Shown here piece by piece: positions 23,941 through 35,945 of a stretch of DNA of 64,000 nt. This stretch comes from Taxawa tesnikishii (nom. ined.) (taxonomy: Eukaryota > Ascomycota > Dothideomycetes > Dothideales). Positions within the stretch are counted from its first letter, which is position 1, and every line of letters starts with the position of its first letter. Below the pieces are notes generated by a model. The model was not told the origin of the DNA and searched no databases. It worked only from the letters and a program-made list of their open reading frames with translations. The stretch lies in the NCBI GenBank assembly GCA_030247885.1, contig JAPDRO010000001.1, positions 1,178,001 to 1,242,000 on the forward strand, in the 5' to 3' direction. The position numbers and the translations under genes are program-made.

Positions 23941-26190
23941 TCTGAAATCTGTCAAAAGTGAACAGTCGTGTTACCTAGTTGATCTTTTGAGGCAGCGGCG
24001 AGAACGAGTGTATTTAGAGTTAGTGCAGTCGCTATAAGAAGAGATGGAGGACTAGTGGGAGGGTTGAATAAGCATACGCATGCAGCAATATAGAAGGACT
24101 GAAGGAAGAGATGCCGAAAAGTGTAAAGTTGAAAAGTAGGCGTCGTCCGGCGCCCCTCACTTGCCTAGTGTCGTTCGATGAATCGTTGATAAGACCATTA
24201 AACCCGGAAAGAACAGAGGCCCACTGCCCACGGCAGCTCGCAGTCGCCCTGCTGAAAGACTTGATCCACTCTACGTGTAATGCCTCAATAATCCAAGCAC
24301 GCGAATCAACCATACGCATAGCCATTATGTGCAATGGTAAGGGCAAAAGAGATATTGGATGGAAGAAATCAATGACTTTGCAAAGGTCACGTGTGCGGAA
24401 GTCGTCCGACCGAGTAATCCGTCATCCCAGCTTTCAGTTGATTCTCCCAACAACAACAACCGTGCAACAGCGCGACTTCTCAACACTTCAATCCATTTTC
24501 GTACTGTTGTATCCGTTTCGGGTACCGAGAGAGAGGGTTCATGAGTTTGGTGTCTTGACGGCGAAAGTCCACCGATCCGACCGTCTGCCACCCATCGCGC
24601 GAATTGTCGAAGAAACCGAGATTTTAGAATCGCAGAACCTCAAGGCCTTTGGAGAGACTAGTCATCTATGTCTGTGTCTGACAGCTCATAGTCCTTAAAA
24701 GCCACGCGTTCACAAGGGCTGTTTGCACGCGTTGATGTAGGTGCGAACACAGTTGCTCAAGAGATTAGGCAGCCTTCCCGGTTCAACTACGAACGGTTCA
24801 AATGTCCTACATATTGTACGACTGCGGAGCCACGCGAACACGGAAAGCCTCAATTTAGAAAGGCCAATATCGCAAGCCGACCTCCGTGATCGAGCCATGG
24901 CCGCACGCACGTATCGAGATGTTCCCCGTCGCATGAACAACAAGACATCCATGGTATGCGAGGTGCAGGCAGCAGTGTGTTCCACTACGATCCGTGTTTT
25001 TACCTGAAAGAATCCTTGGTTCGATGGCAGCTATGCAATCTACCGGGTTTCGGCTATTGTGTATGGATCTCTGCCTGCGGAGGAATGCGGCGGCCGTCAG
25101 CGCTTATTCGAGGATACCTTTAGGGAAACATCAGGGGTTTTGAAACATCATCCGACCGGTTGCCTTGGGCGTACACGCGTGGATACATCTTTCGTTTGGA
25201 TGGTTCATTGACACCGGCGCGAGAGGTCCAATGCAGTCCGATGCTACTCGAGCGCAGCACATCGAAGTGGCCGCCTATTCAGTTAACTGTATGCTAATCA
25301 CATGCCTCTCGTAGTTGAGGAGGCAGCCCTCCCACATCCTTAATGATCCAACGTCAGGATTTCATAATGTAACGGCTGGACAATCACTACACTACTCCAG
25401 AGGTACTCAGGAGCGGACAATCAATAGCAACAGCTCACCTAGCTTCACAAACCTTACCTGAGCTTCGTTGTAGCTTTGTCCAGACTTCGCTCGAGATTTA
25501 TTCAGAACCGGTCGCTCCGCTTCTGGTTACAAGGAATAGATGGTAGTCTCTCCGGTACCAGTCACATCTCGACTAGCCGATTGCCAACTCCCCACGCCCA
25601 TTTGTGAAGGTGAAGAATCGAGTTCCTCACCCATGCAGAAGCAGATCACGATTAAATGCTCGCCTTACGCTTTCGTGCTGCTACGAGGGCCTGATAAGGT
25701 CGCAGCAGCAAGATCCCTTCTTTCAAGCAAGCCTTGAGACTGACCTGGTACGCCTCGCTCCAGTAACTCAACAATGAGGCAGGCTGCATAGGCATACAAG
25801 AAAGCGTTCATCTCGTATGGGCGTCGAGCCCCTGTTTCGTCCAGAACCCCTAACTATCATAGAATGACTCTTGAAAGACTCGGCCGCGTGATTACCTACC
25901 TAGATTTGAAAGCCATCGCGACATAGATTGATGCGATGCGATGCGATGCGTCACTCGGTTGAATGCCCTGGAGATGGATGACTGTCCAGTTGACGAAATC
26001 TCCTGTTTGCCGCCGCCATCGATCTTCGACAGGCAGCAGCGGCAGATTGCCACACCTGAAGCCGGTTTCACATGTCATTGCACGGAAAACAGCTGACGGA
26101 ACCGGTCCGCGCCACAGCGTCTACCTAAGCAGGAGCAGGGCCTCCGGCGGAGGAGCAGTCTTCTTGGGTGACATTACCCACTTGCTCAGC

Positions 26191-26209
26191 CCAAGGCTCA
26201 AGGCTCAAG
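26191..26209. repeat. ggctcaa heptamer repeat, copy 2
   Basis: Two and a half tandem units of ggctcaa, the complement of the array at 7877-7909. Confidence 0.8.
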
Positions 26210-26773
26210 ATTGGTTCGACACATAACCAAAATACCTACACCATGTTCATGGTTGGTCAGCGCGAGGATTGCTGGCGCTGCAGCCGTTTGTTGCCCCGCT
26301 GACACAGCGATGCTGCGATCCGATCGCCAGCCGGCTACAGAGACACTCAACACTTCTCATGACAAGCATCACGTCCTTGCTTCACGGCAACACACGGGCA
26401 AGTGGACAGGTAGACATTAGTGATGTGGAGAGAGAACAGTCGTTCGCAGAGCCACCGTGACGGGCTGTGTGTGCCACGTAACTAGGACGGCAGCGGCCGC
26501 GGTAACCATGCCCGGATTTGGACAGCTGGGGCGTATTACACAGTTACTTGGCAGCTGCGTCTAGCCAGCTCGTCAAGCAGCAGGGAATATCGGACCGGAT
26601 CGGATTCGCGGCCTCTGTATGGACGTCCCTGAGCAGGACCGGAAGTGCATCGTTGAGTGAGTCGGGCGCGTGAGGGAGGTGTGGAATCCTTGTTCACTTC
26701 TTGCAAGAGAGTTTCGTTGCGTTGTCTCACAGCCGGTTTCCAGCGGCGATTGATGGGAGCGGTGCGGTGACTG

Positions 26774-26804
26774 TATCGCCATCGCCATCGCCATCGCCAC
26801 TCGC
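26774..26804. repeat. (catcgc)n tract
   Basis: Five hexamer units; on the other strand it reads as Met-Ala repeats in an unsupported open frame. Confidence 0.9.
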
Positions 26805-27471
26805 ACGGGCCACTGTTCTCCGAGAGCGCCGGAGCGCTGGAGCCCTGCCTTGACTCACATAACCTGAGCGATCCCCATCCCCTCTGTTCTCGAGGATCAC
26901 AGCCGCAGACGAAGATGGAAGCAACACTCTTGTTCCCGGAGGTGCGCAACAGATAAAATCACCTTTCCCTTTAACAGCCTAGCAGCCTACGCGGGTGTCT
27001 TGCACCAGCCTCGGAAATACGCCAAAAGCGCAGCAGCTTGCCTGGAGAGCATTGGTTCGGTCTCTTTAGTCGCGCTTGCTGCCTTCACAGCCCTTTGCCT
27101 TTGTCCGGCGGCAACCGCCACGCTCTTCGACTCATACCGTTTCAGTCACACGTCAACCTCACCACCACCACCTCATTTATATCCTTCACCGCGCCTGTCT
27201 CCGGAGTAGTGCGCCTGCACGTTCACCTACGTTCTTTTACAACCGCTTCTGGTTGGTCTGTCGCCTCGTTTACTCGATTGCGACGCACCCTCAGCCGCGG
27301 CTTCGCCTTACTACCTATTAACTTCCGTCTCACACGCGCCTTCTCTTCCTAATATTCCCTTGGCCTCATAATCAAGTCCCTCGACGTACAACTCTCCTCT
27401 CAACCAAACTGGCGACCGCAATCTAGCCAGCTTCCAGTCCAGTCACTACTCGATACGAACGAACAGTCGCC

Positions 27472-27567
27472 ATGTCCTTTGTACCCATTCCAGATACCAC
27501 TCCAGTCACTGCATACGAGAACAAGTCTAACTACGAACAAAAAGAGATGGGTTCCGGTCTGTGGTAA
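27472..27567 (+). CDS. Candidate upstream ORF in the cyclin leader
   Basis: ATG-initiated frame of 31 codons ending TGG TAA, with protein-like composition (MSFVPIPDTTPVTAYENK at the start). It lies 525 bases before the cyclin start in a pyrimidine-rich region that looks like a leader. The stop overlaps a good donor (TG|gtaagc), so it could instead be the first exon of a small separate gene, joined at the cag at 27617-27622 to a frame open to 27875. Confidence 0.35.
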   Translation: MSFVPIPDTTPVTAYENKSNYEQKEMGSGLW

Positions 27568-28091
27568 GCCTGTTCAAGGCATACTGCTTTCTGCTCTGCG
27601 ACATTTGCTTGTCCTTGAGCAGCTGGAAGACAATCCCGACGTGTCAACGGACTTCTGCATCTTTTGAGTACGCAGTGACTGGAGCTTACCGCTGGAGAGA
27701 TCTCAAGGGAGGAAGACATTACATCTGTCTACTATCGGACCTCTTCAACTTGTTTACCAAAGAGCTTCCCTATCCCGGTTGCCTGCAGGAAGTTTGCTTC
27801 TCTATTTGCCTCGACTATCCAAACATCTTGGTACCTAGCAGCATACTTCTAGTGCGACATTCAACAAACGCATGAGGATTGCCACCTGAAACCTCACCGG
27901 ATACGGTCTCTAGTACGCGCGAACGGTTATAATCTCACGGATATTTCTGGTCCTACGTGGCCCTCGCTTTTACTTCTCTGGTTATACTGCCATTTCCGGA
28001 GAAATTACAAGAGTCTGCACTCTTGTTCACTTCTTTGCCTGCTACGTAAGCATACGCTTTCTTAGACCGGCCAAGGAAAATATCAAACAGA

Positions 28092-30220
28092 ATGAACTCG
28101 GAGCATCCAACTTCAAGCTACCTTGGGTATGCCCCAGCAACACACACGAACGGATATAACAGTTCGCCTACATCGTCGACTTCTTCCGTTTCGTCACAGT
28201 CTACCAACACCTCAGTCATTTCGGGGACTTCGACCGCTGCCAGCTCTCAGGGTTCCACGGACGATCTGCTCTTGCGTCTGCAACACGATGAAACTCAAGT
28301 GCGTTCGGAGGCGCGGAGGGTCCGCTGTCCTCTCTCGAGGGCCTGCTTGCCACCAGTCAGGAGACGAACCAACCAGCGTCGCTAGATCAACGCCAACATC
28401 CGCGTCGTTCGTCCCAGACTATTATGCAAAAGCCTCCTACGCTTGTACGACAGTGTGAGCGGAAGCTAAACTTTGTCGACAACCTTGTTGGTGAGTAACA
28501 TGGGAGTGCCGGTTGCCTTACTACTGCTTACGTTTTGTTTGTTACAGACTCTGCCACTCAAATGGTAGAAGTCATTTGGCCACGTTCAGTCGTGCCTTGC
28601 CAAGATCAGGAAGATAATGGCAGAAGTGGCGTTCTCCCACTTCGTTCTTTTATTGAGACGACTCTACGCAGGTCGCGTGCGAGCTACTCGACGCTGCAGG
28701 TTGCTCTCTATTACCTGGTCTTGGTAAAGCCGCATGTGCCCAAGTGTGACTTTACTATGGAGCAGACAGTTGACTCGGCAGCATACCGGTCTTTGCAGTG
28801 TGGGCGGCGCATGTTCTTGGCAGCTCTTATCCTGGCTTCTAAGTATCTTCAAGATCGCAACTACTCTGCCAAGGCCTGGAGCAAGATGTCTGGTCTCAAG
28901 GTTCCCGAGCTTAGCATGATCGAGCGGACGTTCCTCGCTGCGGTTGACTGGAAGCTCCACATCCCGGAACCATTATTTAAGCGCTGGACGGACGTTGTGC
29001 TTCGGTTCACGCCATCGCAACTTCCCCCATCTCTGGGGCAGTCAACCCTGTCTCTGGACAACAAGAGCGCTTGGAAGTGTATTGTACCACTGCTTACTCC
29101 TGAGCTGGACACGCTTCCAATGCCGACCAATGTTGAGAGGACTTGTCCAATGAAGCAAGAACCTGGTTTGGCATCTCCAACAACACCGACTCCTCTGCAC
29201 CCCAAGTTCGAGGAAGCCTCTCGCTCGCAGGAGACCACACCGACGCCCTTCAGCGTTCCGCCCCGCTTCCTCGAGCCGAGACCGGAAGTTGCTCCTCCCA
29301 CTCCAGCTCTGGTGGGTCTGGGTTTCCTCCCTACACCACAAATGACCCCGTCATCAGTCGCCTCGTCTACTCCTGCAGCGAGTATACTAGGCCTTGTGTC
29401 ACGCCGTTCAAGCATGTGCAGTGCTATGGCGTCTATTCAGAGGCAAGGTCTCTGCCGTTCCACAACGGATCAATACCCCACTTACCGCCAGCCGTCATTG
29501 GCACCTTCCGTCTCGCCAACAAGATCCAGCCCAGAATCCATGGTTTCGGACTCCACTCGTTCTTCTCGTTCTTCGCGCGCGTCGTCCATCTCGTCGGTAT
29601 CCACCACTTCGACTAGCGCGCCGGGTCAAGCTTGCTTGGCCAGACTGGCGACTTGTCGGAATGCAGGATTACCATTGCGGTGCGCGACGGACGTCAAGGG
29701 ACAAGAGGGCGTCGCTGCTGAGCCGATACACATTCTGGATGAGACTGACATCATATCGAGTCCGGACTTTGCCAGCTTCAACATCAACGACGATCGAACA
29801 ACGCCGGTGCACTCCCACCCGACATGTCAGCCCACCTCTGCATCTTCCTTAGATAGTCGGCGGAAGAGGACTAGATCTCGCGGCTCGTCGCGCGATCTTT
29901 CCCAGCTGCATGATACAGTACAATCCCTGCTGCGGATGCGTCATTCGAACGAAACAGTCATCATTTCAGATGACAATCTTCCAAGCTCTCCAATCTCCCC
30001 TTCCGCAGTGCGCGAAGCTACTATGAACCTGCGTCGCTCCCCGAAGTGGGCATGCGTGAAGGGAACGCAGCCGCCAGCGCGACTCGGTAGAAGATCAAGC
30101 AACAGAGTGCCTGTAGAGAAGGATGTCGGCCGCAAACGAACCTGCTGTTCTTCAGAAGTGCAGGAACCGCCCCGTTTTGTCGTCGGCTCTCGTCCAGGCA
30201 TGTGGCACGGTATTCTGTAA
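28092..30220 (+). CDS. PHO85-type (PCL) cyclin
   Basis: Exons 28092-28298, 28361-28490 and 28548-30220 give 669 residues. The second intron (57 bases) is clear. The first can end at either cag/gag site, at 28361 or 21 bases earlier, both in phase. A Ser/Thr-rich N-terminus is followed by a cyclin box (about residues 125-270) with RSRASYSTLQVALYYLVLVK, RRMFLAALILASKYLQDRNY and IERTFLAAVDWKLHI. These are hallmarks of fungal PCL1/2/5-type cyclins that partner the Pho85 kinase. The long C-terminal half is rich in Thr-Pro and Ser-Pro, fitting phosphorylation-controlled turnover. In yeast, Pcl5 directs Pho85 to Gcn4; whether this protein is the direct counterpart cannot be decided from sequence alone. 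Confidence 0.88.
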
Positions 30221-31306
30221 TACCGCCACACACACGAACACACGAAGCACAGAAAACCACAACACCCCGTCTTTTCTTGTGTCTCAAAAAGCCTGCCACT
30301 TGGTCTTGTCGAGAAAAGTGGTGCATTATACCCCATTTGATATTCTTACGGAAAGGAAGGAACAGGTGTGGAATGGAATGGGATGGAACGAAAATGGCGT
30401 TGGCGCTGCCGCTGCTTACTGATGCGTCTATGGATCTGGTTCGGTTCCTCCTGCCTAATTTAGGGGTGCTGTCTTCCTGTCCTTTCGTCTACGATGTGAT
30501 ATGGGATGCAAATCCTTAGGAGATACCTCGTATTGAGCCTGCGCTTCACTGCAGGCTGTGGCGTAGAATACGGGACTTTTGTGTTGCTACTTATATGTAG
30601 TAAATTTTGGTATTCCGATTTTAGTTCCGCATTAGTTCTCTTCGTCGTCACTACTGGAAGTCGCGTTACTAACGTCACAGTATAGAGAGTAGTTCGACAT
30701 GACCGCACATGTATGCTGACCAGGTCACGGTCCTCCTTCTGCTCCAGCTTCACTAAGATCTACGGCATAGAACTCCTCCTACGGATTGAGGTTGTAGTAA
30801 GCAGCTCCGCCTCTACCACACGTTTGTGAAGGTGGTTTCATCAGCGATCAGATCGAAAATCCCTTGCTACGCTATCACTCACCGCTCTTATCAGCGTGGC
30901 TGTGAATGGCATACATATGGCCCGACCTCTTCTTCGCCATGCTTCTTCCTCTCAGACAGACATCTGAGCATGCAGACTACTCCGGTAATTGTGCTGGATG
31001 TGCAAGTTAGGATGGCCGAGGAACGCGGGCAGGGGTTTCCATCGCTTTGATCACGCCTGAAGGCCGGTCTTCGGAGGATACTAGCAGTTATCTGTCAGAT
31101 GCCAAAAAACCTAAATGCCAATCCGTGCGGGAAAGACATTCACGATTCTATTCGCTTCTTGTACGGGAAGGAAGCCCCAAAACCCCGTTCCTCCGCATTT
31201 AGTTTCAGCCAAGGCCGCATTATCTACAAACCCGCAAGTAAACCACAAGTGACCCATGCCTGCTCAACGCCTTTTGAAATGCCAGAAGAAGAGAAAATAA
31301 GAGCCA
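30221..31306. other. Intergenic, convergent 3' regions
   Basis: 3' flanks of the cyclin and hydrolase genes, which face each other. No gene seen. Confidence 0.5.
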
Positions 31307-32479
31307 TCACCCTGCCCTTAACCCATCCATCTCATATCCCCCGCCCTGACTCGATCCCGCACTGATCCCTCCCTTGCCTTGCACGTCCCTCAAAAACTCT
31401 AACGTGCGATCAAAGATCTGATATTTGACCCTCTTCTCCTCCTCTGTGAGGAACTTGTCCGGGAACTGCGTCCACCCGTGTCTCATCCCCTTTGCCCTCT
31501 CAACGACCAGGCACGAATCTCTGCCCTCCCTTCGCATCTTCTCCAGCCAATCGTTACTCTGCACCGCCAGCGAATCCAGCTCCGGCAAGACCAAGAACAG
31601 CTCCGCACGCGGATGCAGGCCCTCGGACATGTTCTGTAATCCCGGCGAGGCGCGCGGATGCAGGTTTGTGTTGCCGGGAAGATAGGTTGGTCCCAAGACG
31701 CGCGACAGGCCCGACATGAAGGACTTCGGGTTCGCGGTCTGCTCCGTGTCGAGCATGGGTCGTTCGTGTGGGGGCAGAGTTTGGTCGAAATTGGGAAAGA
31801 AGAGGAGGGTAGGGATTGGATGCGACCTATCCTTTGGCAAAAGCGACGGCCACTTTACCTCGGGCGTAGAGACGGACGTGATAAGGTTCAGCGCGATATT
31901 GCCACCACTCGAGAAACCGGAGAGTGTAATGCGGGTGGCATCAAGGAGGTCGGTTTGTCTATGGAAGCGGCCAAGGGCTTTCCGAGAGATGAATTTCCGT
32001 AGGTGTTTTCCGGCGGGCGTTTGAGACTGAGAATCCAGGATAGCGGCCAGTACGTCCTCGGCGTCCTCTAGAGCGGCGGGAAATTGGGCGAGGGGTCCCA
32101 TGCGGTAGTCGACCGTGATAGCTATGCTGTGCGTCTCACGCGCGATCATGGCGCAAAAGGCGCCTGCTCTAGGCAGCTGCCCATAAAAACCGCCACCGTG
32201 AAAATCCAAATGCATAGGTAGAGCCCGAGGGTCACCCTTCTTGCTGTTTTCCTTCACATCTGCAGGTATGAATACGTAGACCGGGATCTTGTGTTTTCCG
32301 CCCCGGGTGGGGAGATGCGTCTTGAATGGATACGGTGGTTTAGACGTGAACCTCAGGACAAAACGAGGGACGAGCCAGGTCCCACGTACAATAGCAAAAT
32401 GCCATTGGACTGCGAACGGGAGGAACAGAAACTGCCATATACAATGCAGTATATAAACGAACTGACTCCTTTGGCTCAT
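31307..32479 (-). CDS. HSL-type alpha/beta hydrolase, membrane-anchored
   Basis: Single exon, 390 residues. A hydrophobic N-terminal segment (about 8-30) probably anchors it. The oxyanion motif HGGG (94-97), nucleophile elbow GFSSG (Ser190), Asp302 in LPELDSLA and His334 in MRHGW make up the catalytic set of the hormone-sensitive-lipase/arylacetamide-deacetylase family. The family hydrolyses carboxyl esters or lipids; the substrate is unknown. The start is the first ATG of the frame. No intron is needed. Confidence 0.9.
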   Translation of the reverse strand: MSQRSQFVYILHCIWQFLFLPFAVQWHFAIVRGTWLVPRFVLRFTSKPPYPFKTHLPTRGGKHKIPVYVFIPADVKENSKKGDPRALPMHLDFHGGGFYGQLPRAGAFCAMIARETHSIAITVDYRMGPLAQFPAALEDAEDVLAAILDSQSQTPAGKHLRKFISRKALGRFHRQTDLLDATRITLSGFSSGGNIALNLITSVSTPEVKWPSLLPKDRSHPIPTLLFFPNFDQTLPPHERPMLDTEQTANPKSFMSGLSRVLGPTYLPGNTNLHPRASPGLQNMSEGLHPRAELFLVLPELDSLAVQSNDWLEKMRREGRDSCLVVERAKGMRHGWTQFPDKFLTEEEKRVKYQIFDRTLEFLRDVQGKGGISAGSSQGGGYEMDGLRAG

Positions 32480-33416
32480 ATTTCCCTCTGTTGCAGATTG
32501 TTGAAGTTCGAAAGCGTTGTACGATAGTGGTCTTCGGAGGTCACATGACGTGTGAAGACCACGGTTGCGTCATAGATTGGATGTGATCGGGCCTGTGTAC
32601 GCGTAATGTGCGGCAAGTACGGAAAGCTGCATTGATTAAACGCTCTGTAGTACTCCAACTGATTGGCTGTGTTATACAGCGGTTCGAGTTTAGCCAATTC
32701 TATACAGACATCGAAGGTCCTGCTTACCCGTGGTATGGCCTCATAAGGCAAATCCACTTCTCCCCAAACGAGCTAACCAAAGCACCCCTTGACTGTCCAC
32801 GAAACTGCATTGTTCCGAAGACACGATGCACACTTCGGAAAGCGTACTTCTTAAGAGGCCGACGAAGCCATATCGCGACGCTAATAAAAAGAGGACAAGG
32901 GCAGAAGGAAAACAACTCCAGACGTTCCCGCTCCTCGCACTAGGCAAGAGCTCCCGAGGAGAAACAATTCCATAGGACAGAGCTCCAAAAGTTGCTTGAC
33001 TGAAATGTCTTCCCATGCGCGCCGTAATTGCCACCGTTCCGACCAGGATTTGTTCGAGGTTCCAGAGCTCGTGTGCTGTACGAAACGACAGGTCCACATG
33101 GTCGTCGCTCCGTCTGCATTGCTCCGCCTTTACGTTTCTGCAGAGTCGTGGTTTCAACAAGGATCTAGAATCCTCGAGACAATTTCACCCTTATTGAAGT
33201 GAGGGCTTGGCGGTTGCCAATCGCCCCTCCTGCCAACGCCGACGTTGTTCTGCATTACTGCTTATACTATGCCTCAGCATAGCGGATACGCGGAGATTTG
33301 TCCCCTTGCCAAGGGTGGACATGCTGCTGAAAAGGCGCTGGTACAGCAACCAATCGATGGGGCGTCCTCTGGACAAGAATAGCCAGCAATGAACAGGAGC
33401 GTTTGGTGCGAGCCTA
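32480..33416. other. Intergenic
   Basis: Hydrolase upstream region and PEX19 3' flank. No supported gene. Confidence 0.5.
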
Positions 33417-34453
33417 TTACTGCTGAGGACATCCTGCATCCATGTCTGATAAAGCTTCCTGCGCAGAGCTCATATCACCCACAAGATCGGGCGGCGGCGA
33501 TCCAGCAGCTTGCATCTGAGTGTGTGGTCAGCCACTGTGAGTAACTCGGTCAGCAGGAATGCCTCTTACCTTCTGCATTCTCTCAATGATATAATCGCGG
33601 TCCTGAACGTTGTCATCGCTGTAGCCGCTACGCTCAAACCTCCCCACGATCTCTGAGACGAGCTTCTGCTGTTCCTGATACCGAGTGAGGTCTTCCTTCT
33701 TGAGGGTGTCTTTGTTCCTTGACAGCCAGTCTGGATACTTCTCATGCAGTTCCTTCATGGGTTCATACAAGATGTCTTTGTTCGTGAGTTGCTCCATCAT
33801 GCCGAGCAACATCTTATTGAAATCTTCCTCTCCACCTTCAAGACCAGGGAAATTGCCGTTCTCCATCTCCTTGAGCATCTGAGCTAGAATGTCATCCTCA
33901 GACGAAGAAGCTGCTGCTGACGCCGAATCGCCCGAGGCCTGCATACGTTCCATAGTCTTCCGGATAGTATCCTGGAATGACTCTTCTCCTGCTTTCTTGC
34001 CCCCGACGGTTTACTTTGCGAGCCTTGAGCTGGAGTTTTGGGTGCCGTTGCAGTTAGACTTGGTCCAGCCTCTGCAGCCGCTGTTGGTACCAGTCCCTTC
34101 ATCATCTCCTCGAATTCTTTCGCCATTTCAGGATCGGAATCCAGTTGTCCGATAAGGTCAGCCATTCCTGCCTGCAGTTGCTTCGTGAACTCGTCGGCGT
34201 CTGGAATCGCATCGTTGGCGGTTGCTGAAGCTTTTCCTCCCTCAAGCGTCTCAACAGGCGGTTTCTTGTCTTCTATTTTCGTGGCCGAGAACTCATCCAG
34301 CATATCTGAACAACCTTAGCAACGGCAGAGCTCTGGGTGAAGAAGGGCGTATACCATCAAGATCAGAGAGGTCATCTTCGTCCGGATCGGGTGCTGTTTC
34401 TGCTTGCGTAGGCTGCTCTTCGGGCTTTTTGCCGGCGGCGGATGCTCAGCCAT
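33417..34453 (-). CDS. PEX19: Peroxin Pex19, peroxisomal membrane-protein receptor
   Basis: Pex19 binds newly made peroxisomal membrane proteins in the cytosol and docks on Pex3. Exons 34453-34355, 34305-33570 and 33515-33417; introns 49 and 54 bases. Visible are an acidic N-terminus (PDPDEDDLSDLDDMLDEFSA across intron 1), the central helical cargo-binding domain (FNKMLLGMMEQLTNKDILYEPMKELHEKYPDW) and a C-terminal CPQQ tetrapeptide, a CaaX farnesylation box as expected for Pex19. Two one-base frame breaks lie at 34426-34430 and 34000-34004; adding one base at each gives 936 bases, 312 codons. With the family-conserved parts all present, assembly error is likelier than decay. Divergently paired with UBC9. 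Confidence 0.9.
34000..34004 (-). other. Apparent 1-base frame break in PEX19 (central)
   Basis: Run of five G on the coding strand between the Pro/Ser linker and EESFQDTIRKTMERMQ. One more G restores one frame. Confidence 0.75.
34426..34430 (-). other. Apparent 1-base frame break in PEX19 (N-terminal)
   Basis: Run of five A on the coding strand just after the start (AEHPPPAK). One more A joins it to KKPEEQPTQ and the acidic Pex19 N-terminus. Confidence 0.7.
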
Positions 34454-34859
34454 CTTTTCTGCCATATTGCCAAGTATGTACAGTTGCTGTGTATTGTATC
34501 TGAACGGAGGGATTGCAAAGCTGAGATGCAGCGGTGAAACTGTTCGAGGCCCGAGGTTGTTGTTCGCAAGAAGCATGTGAAGTTGGTGGGGAAAGAGCCA
34601 TCCCACTTCCGTGTCATTGTCTTGGCATAAGATGCTCGTCGCCGGCGCTGTTTGGCTGCATGACCAAGCCCAAACATCACGGTCAAACATTCACTGAAGC
34701 TTCACTTTTCAAGCTGCGAGCCTTCACTTCTGTGTCACCAGCTTTCCGCAACCACTGGTCACGCGACTTCCAGAAGAGCCTGTTTAACCGAGCCTTTCTC
34801 TTCCTCTTTCTTCTCAGCCTTTCGCTCGAGCCTTCTCTCCACGAAACAGAACCGACGTC
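34454..34859. promoter_or_regulatory. Divergent promoter region PEX19/UBC9
   Basis: About 400 bases shared between two start codons on opposite strands. The UBC9 side is CT-rich, as fungal core promoters often are. No specific motif was assigned. Confidence 0.5.
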
Positions 34860-35486
34860 ATGTCTCTCTGTCAGAACAGGCTCCAAGAGGAGCGGTAAGT
34901 CAAAACGAGACACATTCTGTGCTTCTTCTGACAGCTTGCAGCAAGCAATGGCGCAGAGATCATCCCTTCGGATTTGTCGCAAAACCCGCGAAAACAGCAC
35001 AAGGCGTTCTGGATATCAAGCGGTGGGAGTGCTCTATACCAGGCAAAGACAAGACGCTGTGGGAAGGAGGACTGTTCAAGTTGGAGGTCAATTTCCCGGA
35101 TGGTAAGCTCTGTCGCAACTCCCGTACGGTCACAGTGGCTAATCCATCCTGCAGAGTATCCTACTAAGCCACCCAAGTGTACGCTCCGAATTTGCTTCTT
35201 AAGCTCCGCATCAAACCACTGACCTGTTACAGGCAAATTCGTCCCACCTCTCTTCCATCCCAATGTGTACCCGTCGGGTACGGTCTGTCTTTCAATCCTG
35301 AACGAAGAGGAGGGCTGGAAGCCAGCAATCACCATCAAAGAGATTCTTCTCGGCATCCAGTCCTTGCTCGACGAGCCGAACCCAGAATCGCCGGCGCAGG
35401 CCGATGCGTACAACCTGTTCAAGAAAGACAGAGTCGCCTACGAGAAGAAAATCAGGCAGGTGGTTAAGGACAACCCCGCTCCTTAA
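34860..35486 (+). CDS. UBC9: SUMO-conjugating enzyme E2 Ubc9
   Basis: Four exons (34860-34894, 34942-35102, 35155-35178, 35233-35486), introns 47-54 bases, 157 residues, the usual Ubc9 length. The product carries SUMO as a thioester and transfers it to lysines in nuclear proteins. Visible: [16 protein letters not shown] at the N-terminus (the Ubc9-specific SUMO-binding face), the [15 protein letters not shown] core with HPN at 82-84 and the active Cys92, then [16 protein letters not shown]. Exon 3 is only 24 bases long. No defect seen. Confidence 0.97.
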
Positions 35487-35945
35487 AGGTCCTCTGCGCA
35501 ACATCGGATAACTTTTGGTGGTTCGGGATGGCAGACATGTCAGTTTCAGATGGGTTTGATCAGCGTGGCGTTTCCGGCGCGGCAAAAAGCTGTGCTATAT
35601 CGCGAGGGATATCTGGTTGGGTGGGATTTTTCAATGCAGTTGCGTTGCCTCCGGCGCGTACATATACCCATATGCATCAAAACATCTCGAGACATATTTC
35701 TCTGTTCCACGCAGTGTTGTTCTTTTTCCTAAGAGCAGGGCACGCGGTAGTTTAGAGTGGGCGGGTGAGTGAATGGTGAGTGAAGCTGAGGCTCTTCGGG
35801 ATCTTCGCGATCTCTCCCGAACTGCTAGCGTCATTGATTGCAGTTTTGTTCTTCGGGGACGAAACATTTGCGAAACATGCGCCGCCTCTTCACGTCAGAT
35901 ATCTAGGTGCAGCAACCACACCAGTCCCTTCTACTGCATGATGCG
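35487..35945. other. Intergenic UBC9 to MCP2-like
   Basis: 3' flank of UBC9 and promoter of the next gene in the same direction. No gene seen. Confidence 0.5.

Larger units (their letters stand above)
23941..27471. other. 3.5 kb interval without a recognised gene
   Basis: Nothing convincing. It includes a gatgc pentamer run near 25931-25948, a heptamer ggctcaa repeat at 26191-26209 and a (catcgc)n tract at 26774-26804. The stretch after about 26950 is pyrimidine-rich and probably belongs to the transcribed leader of the cyclin gene. Confidence 0.45.

Noticed and set aside
24111-24698. 195-codon plus-strand frame
   Set aside because: ATG-initiated but no family resemblance, no leader context and overlapping minus-strand frames of similar quality.
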